From Bacteroidota bacterium (GTDB lineage: Bacteria > Bacteroidota > Bacteroidia > Bacteroidales > Cfx3-03), in contig JAUZOX010000068.1 of assembly GCA_030706265.1 (NCBI GenBank), forward strand, positions 1-9,921: a stretch of 9,921 nucleotides of DNA, written 5' to 3'. The position numbers were made by a program, and so were the translations under genes. Positions 1-5,654 of the stretch are shown in pieces. The stretch's first letter is position 1. Each line of letters opens with the position of its first letter. The notes beneath the pieces were generated by a model. It made no database searches. It saw only the letters and a list, made by a program, of their open reading frames with translations, and was not told the origin of the DNA.

Positions 1-144
1 AAGGGTTCATTACCACTCATTATCTAATTATTTTTATGACCAATATAAAACGCATTCCTATTCTAAAGATGTAAAAGTCAAAAGAGGCTCTTATTTTTTT
101 TATAAAATTAGGTAAAAGCTCAATCCAAACCATGTTTTGGGTGA

Positions 145-342
145 AATATTCATCAGGCAGCAGTCAGAAAAAAAGGATTAGTCGGAAAAGTTGTGGATTT
201 AGAATTTGCATCAATGTTTTATTCAAAAGAAAAAGAAACTCCCGTTTTCAAGCCATTCAAAAGAAGCCCGGAGCCAATATGGGAAAATTATAGAGAAGCA
301 TCAGCGCTTCTGGAACCAAAGTACTTGAATCTGTTTGAATAA
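145..342 (+). pseudogene. Possible C-terminal remnant of an unrecognised protein gene
   Basis: A 65-codon reading frame is open from just after a TGA at 142-144 to a TAA at 340-342. Its translation has a protein-like ending rich in charged and aromatic residues (for example KPFKRSPEPIWENY followed by LLEPKYLNLFE). The only in-frame ATG is at 214, well inside the frame, and no promoter or ribosome binding site was seen before it. This suggests the tail of a gene whose upstream part is frame-shifted or lost. A second short open frame in another phase (2-112, ending with TAA at 113-115) could be an earlier piece of the same gene, but AT-rich DNA yields such frames by chance. I do not recognise the family and assign no function. 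Confidence 0.25.
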
Positions 343-565
343 TGCACTTGCCCTGAATGGCTGACGATCTGAAATGCAGGTGCTTTTGCCGGTTCTTTGC
401 TGCATGCGGCTACTTCTTTTCTGACTGGCATATTTTTTGTTCTGCCCTGTGTATGTGTTTCTGCCTCAATTGTTGCAACGCCGATGCAATCATGAAGCGG
501 AAAAAAAGGAAGTTAAAACAGTATCCGAAATAGATGATAAAAAAGTAGTAAAATTTAGATTTAAA

Positions 566-638
566 GGATACTTTATGGATACTTTATGGATACTTAATGG
601 ATACTTTATGGATACCCTTAGAGTATCTATAAAGTATC
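566..638. repeat. 11-bp tandem repeat array with inverted copies
   Basis: The unit GGATACTTTAT occurs four times head to tail (566-576, 577-587, 588-598 with one changed base, 599-609), followed by a partial fifth copy GGATAC (610-615). Two inverted pieces follow: GTATC at 623-627 and ATAAAGTATC at 629-638. The last is the exact reverse complement of 600-609. The segment 600-638 can therefore fold into a nested hairpin, with a 10-bp outer stem and a 5-bp inner stem (611-615 with 623-627). It lies in non-coding DNA. It could be a slippage-prone minisatellite or a repeated protein-binding site; nothing in the sequence decides which. Confidence 0.85.
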
Positions 639-1061
639 TTTCAACTAAGCATCAACTTTTTTTCAATTATTCCGGTTACCTGCTGCGTAGGATAAGGGTA
701 GGTACATGTTTTCTGTGGAGTGTAATTTTCCTGTAATTCATTTCAAATAAACCCCTTCTCCCTATCACTTGGCAAATGTCGTACCGCTTTATAAGAACTT
801 TGAACCAATTTTAAGGGTCATCCTGAAAAGTCGGAATGTTATTTTTTCCCTTTACCGTTAAAAAGCATCTATGCTCAATCCCCCCCAACTTATCCGACTG
901 ATCCATTGAAACGAGCATATTTGTAAGCTACATACGACCGGTTTATCAATTACTCACAAATGAAACAGCGTTTCCAATATCCAATCAGTTGCAAAATGGT
1001 TCTATATTCCGTCCGGGTTACAACTGAACTCGAAACCTATCTAAAAAGGACCGGAACACTT

Positions 1062-1079
1062 GCGATATCATGAGATCGC
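1062..1079. repeat. 18-nt imperfect palindrome next to a terminator-like hairpin
   Basis: GCGATATCATGAGATCGC is self-complementary apart from one mismatched position in each half (A1067 against G1074). Its right arm shares three bases with the left arm of the hairpin at 1077-1112, so the two foldings compete for those bases. It could be a dimeric regulator site or part of an RNA fold. Confidence 0.55.
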
Positions 1080-1119
1080 GGGTCATACCTTCAATGACGT
1101 ACGAAACCCGCGTCTTTTT
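1077..1119 (+). terminator. Terminator-like hairpin with T-tract, plus-strand polarity
   Basis: CGCGGGT (1077-1083) pairs with ACCCGCG (1106-1112), followed directly by TCTTTTT (1113-1119). The loop can form an inner stem, GTCAT (1082-1086) with ATGAC (1094-1098), at the cost of the two innermost outer pairs. The T-tract lies only on the plus-strand side, so an intrinsic terminator here would stop rightward transcription, not the leftward dehydrogenase gene ending at 1193. No plus-strand gene that clearly needs it was found. It may belong to a small RNA or to a decayed gene upstream, or protect the dehydrogenase 3' end from antisense transcription. Confidence 0.5.
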
Positions 1120-1192
1120 ACATCAGCCATTTAAATGCAAGGACTGCACCTAACCAGCCCCACACAATCCCTCGATGCGCTGTAACTAAAAC

Positions 1193-2452
1193 TTATAATC
1201 TCCCGTCAACAATCTCTTTAGGCAACATGCTCTTGATGTCGTAAATCACTCCGTTGCCATTGCGCAATGTCATGAAATCCAGCTTCATAAACTGATCGTG
1301 AGCAACGGCCAGCACCACGGCATCATATCCCTTGTCGAGTTCCGGCACCAGCTGAACCCCATACTCGTCAAGCACCTCGGCGGGTGCGGCCCAAGGATCA
1401 AACACATCGACCCTGCAGCCGAAATCTTTCAGTTCAGTCACCACATCTATCACCCTCGAGTTCCGGATATCAGAACAATTCTCTTTAAACGTGATTCCCA
1501 GCACCAACACATTGGCTCCCTCGATCTTCTGACCCTTTCGGATCATCAGCTTGATCACCTGCTGCGCCACGTAGAATCCCATGTTATCGTTCAGCCTGCG
1601 TCCGGCCAGGATCACTTCCGGATGATAACCCATCTCCTGCGCTTTGTGCGTCAGGTAATACGGGTCGATTCCGATACAATGACCTCCAACCAGCCCCGGC
1701 TTATAGGTCAAAAAGTTCCATTTTGTTCCGGCAGCCTCCAGCACCTCCGACGTATCGATCCCCATCCGGTGGAAGATCAACGCCAGCTCATTCACAAAGG
1801 CGATGTTCAGGTCGCGTTGCGTATTCTCGATCACCTTAGCGGCTTCGGCCACTTTGATCGACGATGCCTTGAACGTCCCCTTTTTCAGAATCGAATTATA
1901 GAGGGCATCCACCTTATCGGCCACCTCTGGGGTTGACCCCGATATGATCTTCCGGATCAAAGTCAGCGTATGAACCTTATCGCCCGGGTTGATCCGTTCG
2001 GGAGAGTATCCGCAGTAAAAGTCTTCATTGAATTTAAGCCCGCTGAAATGTTCGAGCACCGGCACGCAATCCTCTTCCGTAGCGCCCGGATAAACAGTCG
2101 ACTCGTAAATCACGATGTCACCCCGCTTCAACACCTTCCCCACCGTTTCGGTGGCCTTGATCAGCGGCGTCAGATCGGGACGTTTATTCTTGTCCACCGG
2201 AGTTGGGACACCCACGATATAGTAATTGCAATCTTTGATGTCTTCGATAAATGAAGTAAACTTCAGGTTCACCGCAGCAGCCAGGGCCTCGTCCGAAGTT
2301 TCCAGGGTATGGTCATGACCGGCCTTCAGAGCTTTTATTCTTTGCGCACTGATATCAAAACCCACTACAGGGTATATCTTACCGAATTCCACTGCCAGCG
2401 GCAAGCCCACATATCCTAATCCGATAACGGCAATTCTAACATCTTTCAGCAT
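1193..2452 (-). CDS. tviB: Nucleotide-sugar dehydrogenase, TviB/WbpO type
   Basis: Member of the UDP-glucose/GDP-mannose dehydrogenase family, which oxidises the C6 hydroxyl of a nucleotide sugar to a uronic acid in two NAD-dependent steps in the cytoplasm. Numbering from the ATG at 2452 (419 aa), the N-terminal Rossmann domain opens with GLGYVGLPLA (residue 11 on) and has YESTVYPG near 116-123. The central domain has EAAKVIENTQ (K206, N210) and the catalytic-cysteine segment GLVGGHCIGIDPYYLTHKAQ (Cys259). The C-terminal sugar-binding domain includes FKENCSDIRNSR. The run after the cysteine (YHPEVILAGRRLNDNMG) resembles TviB of the Vi antigen and WbpO, so UDP-GlcNAc or UDP-GalNAc is the likely substrate rather than UDP-glucose; this is inference from remembered family sequences. 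A TTG eight codons upstream (2476) would give 427 aa, but it is only about 12 nt from the putative -7 box, so I prefer the ATG. Divergent from the wecA-type gene. Confidence 0.93.
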   Translation of the reverse strand: MLKDVRIAVIGLGYVGLPLAVEFGKIYPVVGFDISAQRIKALKAGHDHTLETSDEALAAAVNLKFTSFIEDIKDCNYYIVGVPTPVDKNKRPDLTPLIKATETVGKVLKRGDIVIYESTVYPGATEEDCVPVLEHFSGLKFNEDFYCGYSPERINPGDKVHTLTLIRKIISGSTPEVADKVDALYNSILKKGTFKASSIKVAEAAKVIENTQRDLNIAFVNELALIFHRMGIDTSEVLEAAGTKWNFLTYKPGLVGGHCIGIDPYYLTHKAQEMGYHPEVILAGRRLNDNMGFYVAQQVIKLMIRKGQKIEGANVLVLGITFKENCSDIRNSRVIDVVTELKDFGCRVDVFDPWAAPAEVLDEYGVQLVPELDKGYDAVVLAVAHDQFMKLDFMTLRNGNGVIYDIKSMLPKEIVDGRL

Positions 2453-2487
2453 AGCTAAATTTTTAAAGGGAATCAATTATCCAAACG

Positions 2488-2518
2488 CAAAATTATAAAA
2501 ACCCTGCGACTCTTTAAA
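2488..2518 (-). promoter_or_regulatory. Putative Bacteroidota promoter for the nucleotide-sugar dehydrogenase
   Basis: Read on the minus strand, TAATTTTG (2495 to 2488) is a full match to the -7 consensus TAnnTTTG. TTTA (2518 to 2515) lies 19 nt upstream, one base from the -33 consensus TTTG. Transcription would start near 2480, giving a leader of about 28 nt to the ATG at 2452. Confidence 0.5.
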
Positions 2519-2748
2519 TCATATCACATGAATAAATACAAAAATACTGCAATACTTTATAAAATATTATTTATGCTTCAAATCCAATATGCCGGAAATG
2601 TGTATTCTAGTTTAAATTTTGTTTAATTCATTGTTTTTTGAAAATAAGTCAATATTGATCTCCAGAAAGTTATAAACAAAAAGCCCTTTATTTTTGTTTA
2701 TTTAATTGAAAAAAACGAAAAAGACGTAAAAATTCCTAATTTATAAGT

Positions 2749-2756
2749 TATCTTTG
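2749..2756 (+). promoter_or_regulatory. Putative -7 promoter box for the WecA-type gene
   Basis: TATCTTTG matches TAnnTTTG exactly. No clear TTTG lies 19-21 nt upstream, so only half the promoter is supported. Use of this box would give a leader of roughly 115 nt containing three small inverted repeats. Confidence 0.35.
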
Positions 2757-2787
2757 ATCCTGAGAATAAAGATCAGGCATGGATTAA

Positions 2788-2804
2788 TACTATACCTTAT
2801 AGTA
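2788..2804 (+). promoter_or_regulatory. Perfect 17-nt inverted repeat in the transferase leader
   Basis: TACTATACCTTATAGTA has perfect 7-bp arms around a 3-nt centre. It lies about 30 nt downstream of the putative -7 box, a position that suits an operator for a dimeric repressor or a small RNA hairpin. It has no T-tract, and no local regulator gene points to a ligand. Confidence 0.35.
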
Positions 2805-2876
2805 AACGATTTAGCGTTTTCTTTATTGAGATAGATTTTTTCGTGTTTTTATATTTATCAATTTAATATTCTTAGT

Positions 2877-4064
2877 ATGAGTCGTGAATTACTATTCCCG
2901 GTTGATTATTTTGATTGGTTTAAACTTGGTTCAGCTTTTTTCTGCTCGTTTTTGATCACTTATCTCGCCATTCCTGTCATAGTCAGGGTTTCGGTTGCAA
3001 AAAACCTCTTTGTCCTGCCCAATGGCCGCACCTCACACAAGTATGCAACCCCGACACTGGGAGGCATTGCCATGTTCGCCGGAATCATGGTGTCGTCCCT
3101 TTTGTTTGTAAACAACAAAGAATTCATCAACTTTCAGTACGCTCTTGCGGGCTGCTTCATTCTCTTCTTTTTTGGCGTCAAAGACGATCTGACGCCGCTT
3201 ACCTGGAAAGTCAAACTCTTTGGAGAGTTGCTGGCGGCTTTCTTTTTGATCATATTGGGCGATTTCCGCATAAACGAATTCGGGGGATTTTTGGGACTAT
3301 ACCACATCAGTTATATCGCAAGCGTTTTATTTACTTTTCTGGTATTTATCGGGATTGTCAATGCCGTGAACCTGATTGACGGTATAGACGGACTGGCAGC
3401 CGGTCTTACTTTTTTGTCGACCAGTATTTTTGGCGCCTGGTTTATCATGACCGGACAGATCGCCCTGGCCGTCATTGCCATTTCAATTCTCGGCATGCTG
3501 CTGGCCTATCTTGGCTTCAATGTATTCGGGACCACCAATAAGATCTTCATGGGGGATACCGGCGCTCTGCTGCTCGGTTACCTGATGACCGTCTTCGTGA
3601 TTGCATTCATCGAACGCAACGCGGTAAGCTATCTCCCCTGGCGTGTCAATAATGCACCCATTGTTGCCTTCGCTATCCTCTTTATCCCGCTTTTCGACAC
3701 ATTGCGTGTGATGGCAATCCGGATAGGCAAAGGGAAATCCCCTTTCTCGGCCGACCGCAACCACATCCATCACCGGTTGCTCGACCTGGGGTTGACCCAT
3801 GTTCAGACGACAATGGTGCTTGTAGCAACCAACACCTTTTTTATCATGATTGCCTTTCTCATGCAAAACCTCAACATCAATTTGCTGATTTGCGTCATTT
3901 TTGCTTTGGGCATCATCAAGAGCTTTGTTCCGGTCTACATCCGCAAGAGATGGATGGCCAAGGCGCCGGTATTAACACCTGAAATGGTCGTGTCTCACAA
4001 AAACGTCAGCACAGAGACCGATCATTCCGCTTTGCATGATAACATTTACAACCAACGGAACTAA
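2877..4064 (+). CDS. wecA: Undecaprenyl-phosphate sugar-1-phosphate transferase, WecA/MraY family
   Basis: Polytopic inner-membrane enzyme that transfers a sugar 1-phosphate, usually GlcNAc-1-P from UDP-GlcNAc, to undecaprenyl phosphate, the first step of O-antigen, capsule or related glycan assembly. At 395 aa it fits the family. Visible motifs in order: SHKYATPTLGG (53-63), the Mg-binding aspartate pair in GVKDDLTPL (D103, D104), NLIDGIDGLA (165-174), MGDTGALLLGY (225-235), PLFDTLRV (271-278) and ADRNHIHHRL (292-301), the last marking WecA/TagO-type members rather than MraY. About ten or eleven hydrophobic helices run through the chain, with a polar tail of about 40 residues after the last one (from IRKRWM, 355). 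The ATG is the natural start; no Shine-Dalgarno is visible, as is common in Bacteroidota. It is divergent from the nucleotide-sugar dehydrogenase, which suggests both serve surface polysaccharide synthesis. The exact sugar cannot be read from the sequence. Confidence 0.94.
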   Translation: MSRELLFPVDYFDWFKLGSAFFCSFLITYLAIPVIVRVSVAKNLFVLPNGRTSHKYATPTLGGIAMFAGIMVSSLLFVNNKEFINFQYALAGCFILFFFGVKDDLTPLTWKVKLFGELLAAFFLIILGDFRINEFGGFLGLYHISYIASVLFTFLVFIGIVNAVNLIDGIDGLAAGLTFLSTSIFGAWFIMTGQIALAVIAISILGMLLAYLGFNVFGTTNKIFMGDTGALLLGYLMTVFVIAFIERNAVSYLPWRVNNAPIVAFAILFIPLFDTLRVMAIRIGKGKSPFSADRNHIHHRLLDLGLTHVQTTMVLVATNTFFIMIAFLMQNLNINLLICVIFALGIIKSFVPVYIRKRWMAKAPVLTPEMVVSHKNVSTETDHSALHDNIYNQRN

Positions 4065-4471
4065 CCTTTCTTTTACGGGTTCAACCATTATTTTCAGCAC
4101 GTTCAAATACAGGAGGCTGTCTCAAAAGTTTGGGACAGCCTCCTGTAGTATGTACACATATAGTACAACAACGTTTACATCTTCAGGATTCGAGCAAATT
4201 AATGCAAGGGTGACCAAAATAGTTTTCCTACCGATGATGTTCGTTTCATACCTTACAGTGAATTTATTTCAGGTTCAATAAATGAAAGCATTACTAAAAC
4301 GCTCCTCGTCGCGTAGGGTCATTATTTGCATGTTAGGTTAACCGTTCAGCTCCCCACCCCAGGCTACCGTAACGTTTATTCATCCATAAATAATTTGTCT
4401 TAATAAGTCATATAGGACACGCATGATTAATTTCCTTCGCTTTTTGAGCGTTCAAACATGTCCTGTTCAGC
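4065..4471. other. Convergent intergenic gap between wecA and arcC
   Basis: No gene is supported in these 407 bp. The short open frame overlapping the wecA end (from 4036) has no motif and crosses the palindrome. The stretch holds the large palindrome at 4109-4146. Nearer arcC, AGGACA (4414-4419) and TGTCCT (4459-4464) enclose a small CGCT/AGCG hairpin (from 4439 to about 4450). This is a loose fold that might help end either transcript but lacks a clear T-tract. Confidence 0.55.
4109..4146. repeat. Long perfect-stem palindrome (38 nt), REP-like or terminator
   Basis: ACAGGAGGCTGTC (4109-4121) pairs perfectly with GACAGCCTCCTGT (4134-4146). The stem extends inward through one G-T wobble (4122/4133) and four further pairs. 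It begins 44 nt after the wecA stop and could end both wecA and arcC transcription, but neither side is followed by a T-run, so it is not a standard intrinsic terminator. The core GGCTGTCTCAAAAG resembles hairpins I recall as recurring between genes in Bacteroidales genomes, which suggests a dispersed repeat; that is memory, not a search. Confidence 0.7.
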
Positions 4472-5416
4472 TTATACGATGGCGATGCGGGTACCCCCAT
4501 TGTCCTTTCCAAGAGCTTCGGCACTGGTGATGATCGCATCTTTTCCGGTATGGGTAACAAAGTATATGGCGGCTCTCATCTTAGGAGCCATGCTGCCTTC
4601 AGCAAAATGGCCTTCTTCAAGATACATTTTGGCTTGCTTGACGCTGATCCGGTCAAGTGCTTTTTCTTTTGGCGTATTGAAATTAATACAGACCTTGGGA
4701 ACATCGGTCAGGATAAAAAATTTATCTGCATTGATACTGACAGCCAATGTGGAAGAAGCCAGGTCCTTATCGATAACCGCATCGATTCCCTGTAACTTAT
4801 TTTCAGCGACCCAAAATACGGGGACTCCTCCTCCCCCTACTGCGATGACAATCTGCTGGTCACGGGCCAGTTTTTCAATAGAACGCTGGTTGAGTATGGT
4901 TAGTGGTCTTGGTGATGCCACGACTTTACGCCATCCCCTTCCGCGCGGGTCTTCATGAAAGATCACTTCCGATTCGGCAGCAATCTTATCAGCCTCAGCC
5001 CGGGTATAATACGGTCCGACCGGTTTATTGGGATTAAGAAAAGCAGGATCTTCCTTGTCGACCAGCACCTGGGTGATGATCGTGATGATATCCCGTTCAA
5101 GATCATGGCTTCTTAATACGTTGCGCAACTGCTGCTCGAGTACATAACCAATAAACCCCTGAGAGTAAGCTACGCTGATGTCCATTGGCATGTCAGGTAG
5201 CCCGTATAGTTTATTGCCTGCCGTATTGGCAAGGATGATATTGCCCACCTGGGGGCCATTACCGTGGGTAATAACCAGGTCGTAATTGTTTTTGATCAGT
5301 ACGAGTAAACGTTCGCTGGTTTGAAAAGCATTTTCTTCCTGCTCATCAATAGTTCCTTTTTGATCGCTTCGAAGAAGGGCGTTTCCTCCGAATGCTACAA
5401 CTGCCAGTTTCTTCAT
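4472..5416 (-). CDS. arcC: Carbamate kinase
   Basis: Cytosolic enzyme of the amino-acid kinase fold that interconverts carbamoyl phosphate plus ADP with carbamate plus ATP. In fermentative anaerobes it normally harvests ATP from carbamoyl phosphate made by catabolic carbamoyltransferases. The 314-aa length is typical. Visible family segments are AFGGNAL (8-14), ITHGNGPQVGN (49-59), KVVASPRP (164-171), AVGGGGVPV (192-200), VIDKDLAS (214-221), ILTDVP (235-240) and GSMAPKM (274-280). The ATG at 5416 directly precedes KKLAVVAFGGNA, the expected first strand, so the start is secure. No arginine deiminase, ornithine or oxamate carbamoyltransferase, or arginine/ornithine antiporter lies within the window, so it stands apart from the usual arc operon and its carbamoyl-phosphate source is unknown. 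The divergent EamA-type transporter is the only possible functional neighbour, and that link is speculative. Confidence 0.95.
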   Translation of the reverse strand: MKKLAVVAFGGNALLRSDQKGTIDEQEENAFQTSERLLVLIKNNYDLVITHGNGPQVGNIILANTAGNKLYGLPDMPMDISVAYSQGFIGYVLEQQLRNVLRSHDLERDIITIITQVLVDKEDPAFLNPNKPVGPYYTRAEADKIAAESEVIFHEDPRGRGWRKVVASPRPLTILNQRSIEKLARDQQIVIAVGGGGVPVFWVAENKLQGIDAVIDKDLASSTLAVSINADKFFILTDVPKVCINFNTPKEKALDRISVKQAKMYLEEGHFAEGSMAPKMRAAIYFVTHTGKDAIITSAEALGKDNGGTRIAIV

Positions 5417-5436
5417 GTTTTAAGGTTGAGTGTATA

Positions 5437-5444
5437 CAAACTTA
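5437..5444 (-). promoter_or_regulatory. Putative -7 promoter box for arcC
   Basis: On the minus strand TAAGTTTG matches TAnnTTTG exactly, 20 nt upstream of the arcC ATG, implying a very short leader. No good TTTG is seen 19-21 nt further upstream. Confidence 0.4.
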
Positions 5445-5594
5445 CATAATAATCTGATTCCTACACCCACCGAATAAAAATCAAGAACGCCACCAAAGAC
5501 ATTGATGAAGTCGGACATAAAAGGATTTAAATAGGAAAAATAAAAAGTTAAATGCAAAATGATTGTTTTAAAATCCAATAACTTGCAAATTCTT

Positions 5595-5602
5595 TACATT
5601 TG
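5595..5602 (+). promoter_or_regulatory. Putative -7 promoter box for the EamA-type transporter
   Basis: TACATTTG matches TAnnTTTG exactly, 52 nt before the ATG at 5655, implying a leader of about 45 nt. The -33 element is not evident. Confidence 0.4.
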
Positions 5603-5654
5603 CTGCAATTTATCGCATTAATATCCTTTCGGAAATTAAAGACAAAAAGCATCA

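Larger units (their letters stand above)
343..1192. other. 850-bp gene-free stretch with repeats and palindromes
   Basis: No convincing coding region was seen on either strand. The one reading frame of about 100 codons (437-736) has no recognisable motif, and it runs across an 11-bp tandem array whose period is not a multiple of three, so it is probably not a gene. What can be seen is the tandem and inverted array at 566-638, homopolymer-rich DNA around 840-890, an 18-nt imperfect palindrome at 1062-1079, and a terminator-like hairpin at 1077-1119. On the minus strand the 24 codons directly after the dehydrogenase stop (1192-1121) are open in the same frame and read as a hydrophobic peptide. 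That is short enough to be chance. Confidence 0.5.
2477..2876. other. Divergent AT-rich intergenic region between the two polysaccharide genes
   Basis: This 400-bp stretch has no gene. It carries the putative minus-strand promoter for the dehydrogenase (near 2488-2518) and a putative plus-strand promoter for the transferase (near 2749). The roughly 115-nt transferase leader has three short inverted repeats: CCTGA/TCAGG (2759-2763, 2773-2777), TACTATA/TATAGTA (2788-2804) and AAACG/CGTTT (2804-2808, 2815-2819, followed by TTCTTTATT). Further TAnnTTTG matches occur at 2689-2696 (plus) and 2539-2546 (minus). DNA this AT-rich produces such matches easily, so single boxes are weak evidence. Confidence 0.6.

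Noticed and set aside
437..736. 99-codon plus-strand frame
   Set aside because: No recognisable domain; it spans an 11-bp tandem array whose period breaks any peptide repeat; no promoter or conserved start context. Probably not a gene.
1121..1192. 24 open codons in frame after the dehydrogenase TAA, reading as a hydrophobic peptide
   Set aside because: A random 24-codon run without a stop is common, the dehydrogenase is already full length, and nothing suggests readthrough. It could be a remnant but cannot be supported.
1298..2254. Long plus-strand frames opposite the dehydrogenase
   Set aside because: Antisense shadows of a clearly conserved minus-strand gene; their translations have no family features.
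2474..2476. TTG start giving a 427-aa dehydrogenase
   Set aside because: It lies about 12 nt from the putative -7 box, and the extra eight residues precede the expected first strand of the Rossmann domain. The ATG at 2452 fits better.
2689..2696. TATTTTTG as a second promoter for the transferase
   Set aside because: The box matches TAnnTTTG, but no -33 element is present and AT-rich DNA gives such matches by chance.
4036..4281. 81-codon plus-strand frame overlapping the wecA end
   Set aside because: It is rich in Thr and Ser, has no motif, and passes straight through the 38-nt palindrome.
4414..4464. AGGACA/TGTCCT stem as an arcC terminator
   Set aside because: Only 6 bp with a 39-nt loop and no T-run, so too weak to call as a terminator.
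4458..4958. 166-codon plus-strand frame opposite arcC
   Set aside because: Antisense shadow of carbamate kinase, which has all its family motifs on the minus strand.
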